64,000 nt of DNA. It comes from Georgenia soli. GTDB taxonomy: Bacteria > Actinomycetota > Actinomycetes > Actinomycetales > Actinomycetaceae. Positions 33,657 through 43,022 of the stretch are shown one piece after another. The stretch spans positions 682,001 to 746,000 of the forward strand of contig NZ_PDJI01000004.1 in NCBI RefSeq assembly GCF_002563695.1. The letters are read 5' to 3'. The notes under the pieces are model-generated. The model was not told where the DNA came from. It searched no databases and saw nothing but the letters and a program-made list of their open reading frames with translations. The stretch's first letter is position 1. Each line of letters opens with the position of its first letter. A program made the position numbers and the translations under genes.

Positions 33657-34843
33657 AGCGGCACCTCCGCGGCGACGGCGGTGCCCCTGCCCGGCGCGGA
33701 CTCCACGTGCAGCGTGCCGCCGAGCTCGGCGACCCGCGCCGACATCCCGGCCAGTCCCCTGCCGCGACCCGGCGCCCCGTCCTCCGCGCGGCCGTCCCTC
33801 ACGGGAGCGGACGGGTCGAACCCGTCGCCGTCGTCGACGACGTCGAGCGCCACCGCGTCCCCGAGGTAGCTCAGCGTCACGGTGGCCCGCCGGGCCGCGG
33901 CGTGCTCGGCCGTGTTGGCGAGCGCCTGCTGGGCGACCCGCCACAGCGTCTGCTCCACCTGCTGCGGGAGCGGCCGGGCCTCCCCGGAGGCCCGCACGTC
34001 CACCGCCAGCCCGGTGCGTCCGGCCGTCTGCGCGGCGAGCCGGGTCAGTGCCTCGGTCAGCCCCGCCCGCACGGACGGGGACGGCAGGTCACGGACGAAG
34101 GCGCGGGCCTCGGCGAGGTTCTCCGCGCTCGTCGTGCGGGCGGTCGCCACCAGCTCCCGGGCCCGGGCGACGTCGCCGGCCCCGAGCGCGACGTCCGCCG
34201 CCCGCAGCACCAGCTCGATGGAGGCGAGCCCCTGGGCCAGGGTGTCGTGGATCTCCCGTGCGAGACGCTCACGCTCGGCGACGACGGCGTCGGCACGCTC
34301 CCGCTCGGCGAGGACGTCACGGGCCTCGACGAGGTCCTGGAGAAGCGTCCGCCGTTCCTCCGCCTCGGCAATCACGGCCCGGACGCCGAGGACGACCCCG
34401 ACGCAGACGCCGGCCCCGATCGCCGGGCCGAGCACCGCGCCGGCGGACGGGCCCGCCCGCCACACCCCGGTCGCCACCGTCACGGCGGTGGTGGCGGCGA
34501 CGGCCAGGACGCCGGGGACCGCGGGCAGGACGTGCAGCTGGACCAGGAACACCGGGAACGCGAGCCAGATGCCGGCCGGGGACACCACGGCCGCCACGAC
34601 GGCCAGCACGGTGAGCAGGGCCGCCCAGACCAGGGCGGCGCGGCGGCGGTCCGGCCGCGCGTCGCTGCGCACCACGCCACCGAGGGCGGTGCGCCCGGCC
34701 GCGTGCACCAGCGCGAACCCCACCCCGACGGCGGTGGCGGCCCCACCACCGAGCGCCACGAGCAGGCACAGGACGGCCACGAGCAGGTCGACCCCTGCCT
34801 GCATGGCGCGCGCGGCGCCGCGGGCGCTCGGCAGGGCTGTCAC
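33653..34843 (-). CDS. Sensor histidine kinase (HisKA_3 / NarX-like)
   Basis: A 396-residue membrane kinase. About five to six hydrophobic segments (17-155) with hardly any extracytoplasmic sequence suggest sensing of a membrane-embedded or lipophilic signal. The HisKA_3 helix is 'ERERLAREIHDTLAQGLASIELVL' with phospho-acceptor H199. The ATPase N and G boxes are 'ALANTAEHAAARRA' and 'DDGDGFDP...GRGLAGMSARVAELGGTL'. The start is GTG 34843, with TACGCT (34855-34850) 6 nt upstream. A GGAGG directly adjacent is too close to act as a ribosome site, so a leaderless start is favoured. Layout and topology resemble the heme-responsive HrtS/ChrS kinases of corynebacteria (inference). Confidence 0.92.
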   Translation of the reverse strand: MTALPSARGAARAMQAGVDLLVAVLCLLVALGGGAATAVGVGFALVHAAGRTALGGVVRSDARPDRRRAALVWAALLTVLAVVAAVVSPAGIWLAFPVFLVQLHVLPAVPGVLAVAATTAVTVATGVWRAGPSAGAVLGPAIGAGVCVGVVLGVRAVIAEAEERRTLLQDLVEARDVLAERERADAVVAERERLAREIHDTLAQGLASIELVLRAADVALGAGDVARARELVATARTTSAENLAEARAFVRDLPSPSVRAGLTEALTRLAAQTAGRTGLAVDVRASGEARPLPQQVEQTLWRVAQQALANTAEHAAARRATVTLSYLGDAVALDVVDDGDGFDPSAPVRDGRAEDGAPGRGRGLAGMSARVAELGGTLHVESAPGRGTAVAAEVPL

Positions 34844-34880
34844 GCCTCCAGCGTACGAGGGAGCAGCGCCCCGGCGGATC

Positions 34881-34909
34881 GACCGAACGGTCGACCCCGG
34901 GGTCGACCG
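34881..34909. promoter_or_regulatory. Overlapping palindromes in the divergent kinase/ABC-transporter promoter region
   Basis: A perfect 22-bp palindrome spans 34888-34909 (left half CGGTCGACCCC, right half its complement). It overlaps GACCG-AA-CGGTC at 34881-34892. The pair lies in the 168-bp gap between the kinase start and the permease start, the expected place for the response-regulator operator. Confidence 0.65.
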
Positions 34910-35011
34910 GGCGGCCGCGCGAGACCGACCACGTCGCCGATGTCCAGCCGACCGCGTCCCGGAAGGCTGGAGGGCAACCGGCCGACCGGGCCGCACAGCA
35001 GAAGGAGCACC

Positions 35012-36100
35012 ATGTTCGTCGCGTACCGCGACCTCCGCTTCGCCGCCGGGCGCTTCGCGCTCATGACCGGCGTCGTCGCACTCATCACCGTCCTCGTCAC
35101 GTTCCTCGCCGCCCTGACGGCCGGGCTGGCGCGGGAGTCGACCTCGGCGGTCGCCGACCTGCCCGCCGACCACCTCGCGTTCGTCGCCGCCGACGGCGAG
35201 ATCTCCTTCACCGCCTCCCGCGTGGGACCTCAGGTGTGGGAGTCCCTCGCGCAGGAGGACGGTGTGACGGCGGCCGAGCCCCTCGGCATCGCGACCACGC
35301 GCGTCTCGGCCGGGGCAGGCACCACGGGCTCGGCCGCCACCGTGACCCTGCTGGGCGTCGCGCCGGGCACGACCATGATGCCGCCGGACGCTGCGGCACC
35401 GGCCGCCGGGACGGTCGTCCTGACGGACGAGACCGCCGAGGGGCTCGGCGCCGCGCCGGGAGACCGGGTCGTGGTGGCGGGACGGGAGCTGGCCGTCGCC
35501 CGGGTCCTCGACGTCGACGCGAGCTACTCCCACACGCCGGTGGCGTGGGTGACGCTCGCGGACTGGCAGGCGTTGGGCGGAGCCGCGCCGGAGGAACCCT
35601 CGGCGACGGTCGTGGCGCTGCGCACCGACGGCGGCGCCGACCTCGCCGGGGCCGACGCCCGTCTGGGCACCACGACCGTGCCCCGGGCCGAGGCGCTGAC
35701 CGCGATCGGCTCCTTCGCCGCGGAGAACACGTCCCTGCGCACCATGCAGGGCTTTCTCCTCGTCATCTCGGCGCTGGTCGTCGGCTCGTTCTTCACCGTC
35801 TGGACGATCAACCGGTCCGCCGACGTCGCGGTGCTCAAGGCTCTCGGGGCGTCCACCCGCTACCTCCTGCGCGACGCCGTGGCCCAGGCCCTCGTCGTGC
35901 TGGTCGTCGGCGCCGGCGTCGGGGCGGGTGCGGCGTCGGCGGCGGCCCTCGCCCTCGCCGACGTGGTGCCGGTCGTGGTCTCCCCCTCGACCGTTCTCGT
36001 CCCCACCGTCGTCCTGGTGTGCCTGGGCCTCGCGGGTGCCGCCCTCGCCCTGCGCCGGCTCGCCGCCGTCGACCCGCACGCCGCCCTCAACGCCAGCTGA
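35012..36100 (+). CDS. ABC transporter permease, FtsX-like (HrtB/DevC type)
   Basis: 362 residues. One N-terminal membrane helix (about 14-37) is followed by a large extracytoplasmic domain (~40-245) and three C-terminal helices (~250-350, with 'INRSADVAVLKALGASTRYLLRDAVAQA' between the first two). This is the topology of single-FtsX-domain exporters such as HrtB and DevC. ATG 35012 has AAGGAG. The ATPase follows after 11 nt. Heme efflux is suggested only by resemblance to HrtBA, including the adjacent divergent two-component genes. Other hydrophobic cargo is possible. Confidence 0.87.
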   Translation: MFVAYRDLRFAAGRFALMTGVVALITVLVTFLAALTAGLARESTSAVADLPADHLAFVAADGEISFTASRVGPQVWESLAQEDGVTAAEPLGIATTRVSAGAGTTGSAATVTLLGVAPGTTMMPPDAAAPAAGTVVLTDETAEGLGAAPGDRVVVAGRELAVARVLDVDASYSHTPVAWVTLADWQALGGAAPEEPSATVVALRTDGGADLAGADARLGTTTVPRAEALTAIGSFAAENTSLRTMQGFLLVISALVVGSFFTVWTINRSADVAVLKALGASTRYLLRDAVAQALVVLVVGAGVGAGAASAAALALADVVPVVVSPSTVLVPTVVLVCLGLAGAALALRRLAAVDPHAALNAS

Positions 36101-36111
36101 AGGAGAGACCG

Positions 36112-36885
36112 ATGAGCACCGCCACCACAGACACCGCCGGCCCCGCCCGCACCGGGCTGGTCCTCGAGAACGTCACCCTCACCTACCCCGACGGCACGTC
36201 CCGGCTCACCGCCGTCGACGACGTCTCCCTCACCGTCCCGCCCGGCTCGACCACGGCACTGCTCGGCCCGTCCGGCTCCGGCAAGTCCAGCCTGCTGGCC
36301 GTCGCGGCCACGCTGACCGTCCCCGACTCCGGTCGCGTCGCGGTCGGCGGGATCGAGGTCGTCGCCGACGGTGCGGCGCTGCCACCGGCGCGGTGCGCCG
36401 AGCTGCGCCGGACCCGCATCGGCATCGTGTTCCAGCAGCACCGCCTGCTGCCGAGCCTGACCGCGCTGGAGCAGCTCACCCTCGTGGCTCACCTGCAGGG
36501 CGGCCGGCCACGGGACGCCGAGCCCCGCGCGCGGGCCGTGCTGGCCGCCGTCGGGCTGGAGGAGGTGGCGGACCGGCGGCCGCACGCCCTCTCGGGGGGT
36601 CAGCGGCAGCGGGTGAACATCGCCCGCGCGCTGGTCAACGAGCCGGACGTGCTCCTCGTCGACGAGCCGACGTCCGCCCTCGACCACGAGCGCGGCGAGC
36701 AGGTGGTCGAGCTCGTGACGTCGCTGACGCGGGCCACCGGCGCGGCGACGCTGCTCGTCAGCCACGACGAGTCCACGCTCGGCTCCGTGGACGCCGTCGC
36801 GCGGATCAGCGGCGGTCGGCTGCTCGCGGAGCCTGCGCCGACGCGGCCGGCGCAGGCACGCCGAGGACCTGGGCGGTGCGGGTGA
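36112..36885 (+). CDS. ABC transporter ATP-binding protein (HrtA/LolD-like)
   Basis: 257 residues with Walker A GPSGSGKS (52-59), Q-loop 'FQQHRLLPSLT', signature LSGGQ (160-164), Walker B 'LLVDEPTSALD' and the switch histidine in 'VSHDE'. It pairs with the upstream FtsX-type permease (AAGGAGAGACCG ribosome site). Its last 27 codons overlap the 3' end of ribF on the other strand by 80 bp. The overlapped tail (Pro/Ala/Arg-rich, after the ATPase fold is complete) looks like a late extension of the reading frame through the former intergenic space. Confidence 0.94.
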   Translation: MSTATTDTAGPARTGLVLENVTLTYPDGTSRLTAVDDVSLTVPPGSTTALLGPSGSGKSSLLAVAATLTVPDSGRVAVGGIEVVADGAALPPARCAELRRTRIGIVFQQHRLLPSLTALEQLTLVAHLQGGRPRDAEPRARAVLAAVGLEEVADRRPHALSGGQRQRVNIARALVNEPDVLLVDEPTSALDHERGEQVVELVTSLTRATGAATLLVSHDESTLGSVDAVARISGGRLLAEPAPTRPAQARRGPGRCG

Positions 36886-37813
36886 CGTCGTCGGCCATCT
36901 GGTCGAGCAGGGCCGGGATGCCCTCGAAGGCGACCATGGGCCGGAGCCGCTCGACCAGCTCGACGACCACCTCCTCGCCGTACAGGTCGAGGTCCGTCCG
37001 GCCCAGCACGTACGCCTCGACGGTGCGCTCGACACCGTGGAACGTCGGGTTGGTGCCCACCGAGATCGCGGCGGGCAGCCGCTTGGAGGAGCCGTCGTCG
37101 GGGGCGTGCTCGGGGCGGATGAGCCACCCCGCGTAGACGCCGTCGGCGGGGACGACGCCCAGGTCGTCGGCGTGCAGGTTCGCCGTGGGGTAGCCGAGCT
37201 CCCGCCCGCGCTTCGCGCCGTGGACGACGACGCCGCGCACCCGGTGCGGCCGGCCGAGCACGTGGGCGGCGCCGGCGACGTCGCCCGTGGCGAGCAGCTC
37301 GCGGACCCACGTGGAGGACCAGCGCCGGCCCGTCTGGGGGTCGGCGATGTCCTCGATGATCTCCACGCCGACCCCCAGCGTGCGGCCGAGCTCGACCATG
37401 GTGCGCCGGTCGCCCGTGTTGTCGCGGCCGAAGCGCACGTCCTCCCCCACCACGACGACGTGCGCGTGCAGGAGGTCGAGCAGGTAGCGACGGACGAACT
37501 CCTCGGGGGTGGCCCGGGAGAAGTCGAGGGTGTACCCGAGCACCAGCACGGCGTCCAGCCCGGTGCCGGCGAGCCGCTCCAGCCGGTCGGTCAGGGAGCT
37601 GATGAGGACGAAGTCCTCCTCGGGGCGGTGCACGGTGGTCGGGTGCGGGTCGAACGTCACCGCGACCGAGGTCAGGCCGGCGGCCTCCGCCTCGGTGACG
37701 GTGGCGGCGAGCACCACCTGGTGCCCGCGGTGCACACCGTCGAAGATCCCGAGGGTGGCCACGGTGGGGCCCAGGTCGGCCGGGACCTCCCCGGCTCCTC
37801 TCCACACCTGCAC
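36806..37813 (-). CDS. ribF: Bifunctional riboflavin kinase / FAD synthetase
   Basis: 335 residues. The N-terminal nucleotidyltransferase domain carries 'TLGIFDGVHRGHQ' (about 20-32) and 'FVRRYLLDLLHAHVVVVGEDVRFGRDNTGD'. The C-terminal flavokinase domain has 'GRELGYPTANL' and 'DGVYAGWL'. Together they make FMN and FAD from riboflavin. GTG 37813 is preceded by GGAGGAGG at 8 nt; the extension to 37930 is rejected. It is the last gene of the truB-ribF end of the nusA-infB neighbourhood. Its 3' end overlaps the converging ABC ATPase gene. Confidence 0.96.
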   Translation of the reverse strand: MQVWRGAGEVPADLGPTVATLGIFDGVHRGHQVVLAATVTEAEAAGLTSVAVTFDPHPTTVHRPEEDFVLISSLTDRLERLAGTGLDAVLVLGYTLDFSRATPEEFVRRYLLDLLHAHVVVVGEDVRFGRDNTGDRRTMVELGRTLGVGVEIIEDIADPQTGRRWSSTWVRELLATGDVAGAAHVLGRPHRVRGVVVHGAKRGRELGYPTANLHADDLGVVPADGVYAGWLIRPEHAPDDGSSKRLPAAISVGTNPTFHGVERTVEAYVLGRTDLDLYGEEVVVELVERLRPMVAFEGIPALLDQMADDVTRTAQVLGVPAPAASAQAPRAADRR

Positions 37814-37939
37814 GCGTCGTCCTCCTCCGTGCGCCCTCCGGCGCGCGTGGACGACTGTATCTCCCGTGAGGGGGTGCCCCCGCACGCGTCCGCCGCCCCG
37901 CCTCGCGGCCTCACCGCGGTCCGTGGTCACGCGCCGCGG

Positions 37940-38968
37940 TCAGGCCGGGTCGAGCACCAGGACGGGCCGGGCCTTACCGCCCCGGTCCTGGAGCAGGGCC
38001 ACCACGTGCCCGTCGGGAGCGAACGCCGCCGTGACCGGGCCCGGGCCCTGCGGGTCGCGCCGTGCGTCCCCGGCTGCGCCGTCGTGCCCGCCCGGTGCAA
38101 GCACCTTGCCGACACGGACGGCGCCGGTCTCGGCGTCGTCGAGCTGCCGCGCGGGGAAGCAGGCGCGCGCGGCGTCCGTGAGGGAGAGCACGGGCAGGCC
38201 GCGCGGCGCGGCGGCCGCGGCGTCGTCGGTGACCTCGCTCACGAGCTGGTCCACCGTGCGGGCGTGCTCCAGCGTGAAGGGGCCGACGGCGGTGCGTCGC
38301 AGCGCCGTGAGGTGGCCGCCGGTGCCGAGGGCCCGGCCGAGGTCGCGCGCGAGCGCACGCACGTAGGTCCCGGACGAGCAGGCGACGAGGACGTCGAGGT
38401 CGACGACCCTCGCGCCGTCGACGGTCCACGTACGGGGCGCGCCGGTGATCTCGAGCCGGTGCACGGTGACGGTGCGGGCGGGCAGGTCGACGTCCTCCCC
38501 CGCCCGGACGCGGGCGTAGGAGCGGCGCCCGTCGACCTTGATGGCCGACACCGCGCTCGGGACCTGCTCGACGGTGCCGCGCAGGCGCGCGAGGGCCGGC
38601 TCGAGGACGCCGTCGTCGACCGCACCGGAGCCGTCCAGCACGCCGGCCGCGCCGCGGGCCTCGGTGACCTCACCCTCGGCGTCGTCGGTGACGGTGCGCT
38701 GGCCGAGCCGGATCGTGGCCGTGTAGATCTTGTCCGCGCCGACGAGGTACGTCAGCAGCCGGGTCGCGCGGCCGACGCCGAGCACGAGCACCCCGGTCGC
38801 CATGGGGTCGAGCGTGCCGGCGTGGCCGACCTTCCTGGTCGCCGCCAGCCGTCGGGTGCGGGCGACCACGTCGTGGCTGGTCCACCCCTGGGGCTTGTCC
38901 ACCACGACGAGGCCGTCCTGCGCCGTCACGGCGCCCCGCGGGGTCTGGGGCGTCGCGGGCGTCGTCAC
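37940..38968 (-). CDS. truB: tRNA pseudouridine(55) synthase
   Basis: 342 residues. TruB isomerises U55 in the T-loop of tRNAs. The catalytic aspartate is D54 in '[25 protein letters not shown]', with the flanking '[12 protein letters not shown]' and '[15 protein letters not shown]'. The C-terminal PUA-like part is interrupted by a Gly/Asp-rich loop (~300-318). The start is GTG 38968, overlapping the rbfA stop (GTGA). The 126-bp gap to ribF holds no obvious terminator. Confidence 0.96.
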   Translation of the reverse strand: MTTPATPQTPRGAVTAQDGLVVVDKPQGWTSHDVVARTRRLAATRKVGHAGTLDPMATGVLVLGVGRATRLLTYLVGADKIYTATIRLGQRTVTDDAEGEVTEARGAAGVLDGSGAVDDGVLEPALARLRGTVEQVPSAVSAIKVDGRRSYARVRAGEDVDLPARTVTVHRLEITGAPRTWTVDGARVVDLDVLVACSSGTYVRALARDLGRALGTGGHLTALRRTAVGPFTLEHARTVDQLVSEVTDDAAAAAPRGLPVLSLTDAARACFPARQLDDAETGAVRVGKVLAPGGHDGAAGDARRDPQGPGPVTAAFAPDGHVVALLQDRGGKARPVLVLDPA

Positions 38969-39495
38969 CGGCCGGCGGCCGGCTCGTCGCCGGGGGCGTC
39001 GACGGCGTCCCCGAGGGCGTCCTCGAGCTCGCCGTCGTCCACGCGCTCGTCCTCGTCGCCGAGGTCCTCGTCCTCCTCGCCGGGCCTGCGGTACGGGTCG
39101 GCCTCGCCGGCGTAGCTGGCCCTGGCCGCGAGGGCGGCCACCTCGGCATCACGGGCGGCGGCCTCGCGGAGGGCGTCCTCGAGGCTCGCGGCCGTCTCGG
39201 GGACGGCGTCGGGCACGAACTCCAGCGTCGGGGTCAGGCGGATGCCGGTCTGCTTGCCGACCTCGGAACGGATGAGGCCCTTGGCCGAGGCGAGGGCCGC
39301 CGCGGAGGCGGCACGCTCCTCGTCGGAGCCCAGGACGGTGTAGAAGACGGTGGCGTTCTGCAGGTCGCCGGTCACGCGCACGTCCGTGACGGTGACGAAC
39401 CCCAGGCGGGGGTCCTTGATGCGGGTGTCGAGCATGCGCGCGACGATCTGCTGGATCCGCTCGGCGAGCCTGCGGGCGCGGGGCGCGTCAGCCAT
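38965..39495 (-). CDS. rbfA: Ribosome-binding factor A
   Basis: 176 residues, of which the first ~120 are the KH-like RbfA fold needed for late 30S maturation ('[48 protein letters not shown]', '[17 protein letters not shown]'). The remaining ~55 residues are an acidic disordered tail, common in actinobacterial RbfA. ATG 39495 has GGAGG. It is separated from infB by a hairpin and overlaps truB by 4 nt. Confidence 0.96.
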   Translation of the reverse strand: MADAPRARRLAERIQQIVARMLDTRIKDPRLGFVTVTDVRVTGDLQNATVFYTVLGSDEERAASAAALASAKGLIRSEVGKQTGIRLTPTLEFVPDAVPETAASLEDALREAAARDAEVAALAARASYAGEADPYRRPGEEDEDLGDEDERVDDGELEDALGDAVDAPGDEPAAGR

Positions 39496-39526
39496 GGAGG
39501 TCCTCCTGGTGGTGGGTGGGGAGCGA

Positions 39527-39564
39527 GCGGCCCCGCGGGTACGTGCGAGTACCTGCGGGGCCGC
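39527..39564 (-). terminator. Hairpin between infB and rbfA
   Basis: GCGGCCCCGCGGGTAC (39527-39542) pairs with GTACCTGCGGGGCCGC (39549-39564), with a single G-U pair and a 6-nt loop. It should terminate or attenuate the rimP-nusA-ylxR-infB message before rbfA, or stabilise its 3' end. Confidence 0.85.
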
Positions 39565-39576
39565 CCGGGTCGTGCA

Positions 39577-42555
39577 TCAGGCGCGCGGCTTCTCGCGCAT
39601 CTCGAACGTCTCGATGACGTCGCCCTCCTGGATGTCCCTGAACCCGAGACCGATACCGCACTCGAAGCCCTCGCGGACCTCGGTGACGTCGTCCTTCTCG
39701 CGGCGCAGCGACTCGATGGTGAGCTTGTCCGCCACCACGACACCGTCGCGCACGAGGCGGGCGCTGGCGTTGCGGCGGATGAGGCCCGACCGGACGATCG
39801 AGCCGGCGATGTTGCCGAACTTGGAGGAGCGGAAGACCTGGCGGATCTCCGCCGAGCCCAGCTGCACCTCCTCGAACTCCGGCTTGAGCATGCCCTTGAG
39901 GGCGTTCTCGACGTCCTCGATCGCGTCGTAGATGACCGAGTAGAACTTCAGGTCCACGCCCTCACGGTCGGCCAGCTCGGCGACCCGCTCGGCGGGACGC
40001 ACGTTGAAGCCGATGATGACCGCGTTGTCCACGGTTGCCAGGTTGACGTCGTTCTGCGTGATCGCACCGACACCGCGGTGGATGATCCGCAGCGCGACCT
40101 CGTCGCCCACGTCGATCTTGAGCAGCGAGTCCTCGAGCGCCTCGACGGCACCGGAGACGTCACCCTTGAGGATGAGGTTGAGGTTCTCGACCTTGCCCTC
40201 CTCGAGCGCCTTCGTGAAGTCCTCGAGGCTGACGCGCTTGCGGCGCTTGGCCAGCGTGGCGGCCCGCTCGGCGGCCTCACGCTTGTCGGCGATCTGCCGG
40301 GCGGTGCGGTCGTCGGGCGCCACGAGGAACGTGTCGCCGGCCCGGGGCACGGACTGCAGCCCCAGCACCTGGACGGGACGGGACGGGCCCGCCTCCTTCA
40401 GGGTCTGACCGTGCTCGTCGAACATGGCACGCACACGGCCGTGGGCGGTGCCCGCGACGATGGCGTCCCCGACGTGCAGGGTGCCGGACTGGACCAGGAC
40501 GGTCGCGACGGCGCCGCGGCCCTTGTCGAGGTTGGCCTCGATGGCCACACCGCGGGCGTCCTTGTCGGGGTTGGCCCGCAGCTCGAGCGCGGCGTCGGCG
40601 GTGAGCAGGACGGCCTCGAGGAGGTCGTCGATACCCATGCGCTGCAGCGCGGAGACGTCGACGAACATGGTGTCGCCGCCGTACTCCTCGGCCACCAGGT
40701 TGTACTCGGTCAGCTGCTGGCGGATCTTGGCGGGGTTGGCCCCTTCCTTGTCCACCTTGTTGACCGCGACCACGATCGGCACGTCGGCCGCCTGGGCGTG
40801 GTTGAGCGCCTCCACGGTCTGCGGCATGACGCCGTCGTCCGCGGCGACCACCAGGATCGCGATGTCCGTGACGTCGGCACCGCGGGCACGCATGGCGGTG
40901 AACGCCTCGTGACCGGGGGTGTCGATGAACGTGATCGCGCGGTCCTCGCCCTCGTGCTCGGTGCGCACCTGGTACGCGCCGATGTGCTGGGTGATCCCGC
41001 CGTGCTCCTCGGCGACGACGTCCGTGGACCGGATGGCGTCGAGGAGCTTGGTCTTTCCGTGGTCGACGTGACCCATGACGGTCACGACCGGCGGACGCGG
41101 CCGCAGGACGTCGTCGGACTCCCCGGCCTCCTCGGCCTCGAGGTCGATGTCGAACGTGCCGAGCAGCTCGCGGTCCTCGTCCTCGGGCGAGACGATCTCG
41201 ACCACGTAGCCGAGCTCGGCACCGAGCGACTTGAAGGTGTCCTCGTCCAGCGACTGGGTGGCCGTGGCCATCTCGCCGAGGTGGAAGAGCACCGTCACCA
41301 GCGACGCGGGGTTGGCGTCGATACGGTCCGCGAAGTCCGCCAGCGAGGCGCCCGCACGGATCCGGACGACGGTGCTGCCGTCCCCGCGGGGAACCTGGAC
41401 GCCGCCGAGCGACGGCGCGGACTGCTGCTCGAACTCCTGGCGCTTCGCGCGCTTCGACTTCCTCCCGCGGACGGGACGACCGCCGGCGCGGCCGAACGCA
41501 CCCTGCGTGCCGCCACGGCCACCACGACCGCCGCCGCCAGGACGACCGCCGAAGCCGCCGCCACCACCGGGCGCGCCGCCGGGACGACCGCCGAAGCCGC
41601 CGCCACCACCGGGCGCGCCGCCGGGACGACCGCGGCCGCCGCCGCGCGCGGGGGCGCCCGGACGACCGACGGAGCTGTGCCCCGGCATCATGCCCGGGTT
41701 CGGGCGCGGACCGCCGGGCCGCGGGCCCGGACGGGCGCCGGCCGGCGCACCGGGACGGGGACCGCCGGTGCCGCCGGGACGCGGGCCGCCGGTGCCACCC
41801 GGGCGAGGCATGCCCTGGGAGGTCGCGAACGGGTTGTTGCCCGGACGGGGCCCGCCGGGTCGCGGACCGCCGCTGCCACCCGGGCGAGGCATGCCCTGGG
41901 AGGTCGCGAACGGGTTGTTGCCCGGACGGGGGGCCCCGGGACGGGGTGCTCCACCGGGACGGGCTGCGCCGCCCGGACGGGCCGAGCTCTCACGGGGCTT
42001 GTCGGCGGGCTTCTCCGCCGGCGCGGGACGGGCGCCGGGCTTCGGTGCGCCCGGGCGTGCCGGACGGGACGGCGTGGCCGCCTGCTCGGCCGGCGCGGCC
42101 GGTGCCTGCGCGGCCGGTGCCGCAGGGGCCTCCGGCGCCTTCGGGGCCGGGGCCGCCGGGGCGGGAGCCTCCGGCGCCCTGGCGGCCGGTGCCGCGGGAG
42201 CCGCCGGGGCCGGGGCCTCGGGGGCCTTCGGCGTGCGGACGCCCGGTCCCGCCGTGGCGGGGGTCGGCGCGGCCGGAGCCTGCGGGGTCTGGCCGGCCGG
42301 TGCGGCGGGCTGCGCCGTCGGGGCCGGTGCCGCCTTCGGGGCGGGCTTCCTGGGGGCGGGGGTGCCCCCGGACTTCTTCTGGGAGTCCTCCGCCGGGACG
42401 GCGGGGAACGCCTCGCGCAGCCGACGGATGACGGGAGCCTCGATGGTCGACGACGCCGACTTCACGAACTCTCCCTGCTCGCGCAACTTGGCGAGCACCG
42501 TCTTGCTGTCGACGCCGAGCTCCTTGGCAAGCTCGTGGACGCGGACCTTTGCCAC
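39577..42555 (-). CDS. infB: Translation initiation factor IF-2
   Basis: A 992-residue initiation GTPase. IF2_N ('[39 protein letters not shown]', 1-40) is followed by a very long low-complexity Pro/Ala- then Pro/Gly/Arg-rich linker (about 55-385). A second IF2_N motif comes next, then the GTPase domain with G1 GHVDHGKTK (about 494-502), 'DTPGHEAF' and 'NKVD', then domains II-IV. The expanded linker is typical for actinobacteria and contains recent internal duplications (see the repeat entry). GTG 42555 is preceded by AGGAGAG. It is part of the rimP-nusA-ylxR-infB operon. Confidence 0.98.
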   Translation of the reverse strand: MAKVRVHELAKELGVDSKTVLAKLREQGEFVKSASSTIEAPVIRRLREAFPAVPAEDSQKKSGGTPAPRKPAPKAAPAPTAQPAAPAGQTPQAPAAPTPATAGPGVRTPKAPEAPAPAAPAAPAARAPEAPAPAAPAPKAPEAPAAPAAQAPAAPAEQAATPSRPARPGAPKPGARPAPAEKPADKPRESSARPGGAARPGGAPRPGAPRPGNNPFATSQGMPRPGGSGGPRPGGPRPGNNPFATSQGMPRPGGTGGPRPGGTGGPRPGAPAGARPGPRPGGPRPNPGMMPGHSSVGRPGAPARGGGRGRPGGAPGGGGGFGGRPGGAPGGGGGFGGRPGGGGRGGRGGTQGAFGRAGGRPVRGRKSKRAKRQEFEQQSAPSLGGVQVPRGDGSTVVRIRAGASLADFADRIDANPASLVTVLFHLGEMATATQSLDEDTFKSLGAELGYVVEIVSPEDEDRELLGTFDIDLEAEEAGESDDVLRPRPPVVTVMGHVDHGKTKLLDAIRSTDVVAEEHGGITQHIGAYQVRTEHEGEDRAITFIDTPGHEAFTAMRARGADVTDIAILVVAADDGVMPQTVEALNHAQAADVPIVVAVNKVDKEGANPAKIRQQLTEYNLVAEEYGGDTMFVDVSALQRMGIDDLLEAVLLTADAALELRANPDKDARGVAIEANLDKGRGAVATVLVQSGTLHVGDAIVAGTAHGRVRAMFDEHGQTLKEAGPSRPVQVLGLQSVPRAGDTFLVAPDDRTARQIADKREAAERAATLAKRRKRVSLEDFTKALEEGKVENLNLILKGDVSGAVEALEDSLLKIDVGDEVALRIIHRGVGAITQNDVNLATVDNAVIIGFNVRPAERVAELADREGVDLKFYSVIYDAIEDVENALKGMLKPEFEEVQLGSAEIRQVFRSSKFGNIAGSIVRSGLIRRNASARLVRDGVVVADKLTIESLRREKDDVTEVREGFECGIGLGFRDIQEGDVIETFEMREKPRA
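41793..41931. repeat. 58-bp direct duplication inside the infB linker
   Basis: Positions 41793-41850 and 41874-41931 are identical, offset by 81 bp (27 codons, in frame). They encode a repeated [17 protein letters not shown] segment in the linker of IF-2. Next to it (about 41530-41630) the unit [14 protein letters not shown] (14 residues) is also duplicated. Perfect nucleotide identity indicates recent slippage or recombination. Confidence 0.9.
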
Positions 42556-42612
42556 AACTCTCCTGTCTCGGCCCATCCCGGGACAGGGAGGACCGTCTTT
42601 AGTGCTGGCAGC

Positions 42613-42993
42613 TCATCGCTGGGTACTCATCGGGTGCCCATCGGCTTCCAACCCGCTTTCTTCGTCGATGACTCGTTGATCACCAGGCGCATCGGACGCC
42701 CGGTGACTGACGTACCGGTCGAACCACGCCGCCACCGCGTCGGTGCCGACCGGTCCTGCTGCTCGCAGTGCCCGGCCGATCGCTCGGCGCCGCAGGGCGA
42801 GGTCCAGGCACTCCCGGCTCGGGTGGAGCCAGGCGCCCCGTCCTGGTGCGCTGCGTTCCGGGTCGACCTCCACGCGGGGCGTGGTGTCGTCCAGGACCAG
42901 GCGGACCAGGGCGGACCTCGGGGCGCGGCCACGGCAACCGATGCAGGTCCGCACCGGCCCGGTGGGCGTAGGTGTCTCGCTGCGTCGACTCAT
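42613..42993 (-). CDS. ylxR: YlxR (DUF448) family RNA-binding protein
   Basis: A 126-residue protein with the YlxR core '[65 protein letters not shown]', including the GRGAWLH motif. It is found between nusA and infB in most Gram-positive bacteria. Some family members affect RNase P activity or act as transcription regulators, but the actinobacterial role is unclear. I use ATG 42993. GTG 43014, 8 nt past the nusA stop, is the alternative and would add seven residues. The C-terminal ~25 residues are not conserved. Confidence 0.92.
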   Translation of the reverse strand: MSRRSETPTPTGPVRTCIGCRGRAPRSALVRLVLDDTTPRVEVDPERSAPGRGAWLHPSRECLDLALRRRAIGRALRAAGPVGTDAVAAWFDRYVSHRASDAPGDQRVIDEESGLEADGHPMSTQR

Positions 42994-43022
42994 GGGATCC
43001 GGGCGCGTGCCCACCGGACACT

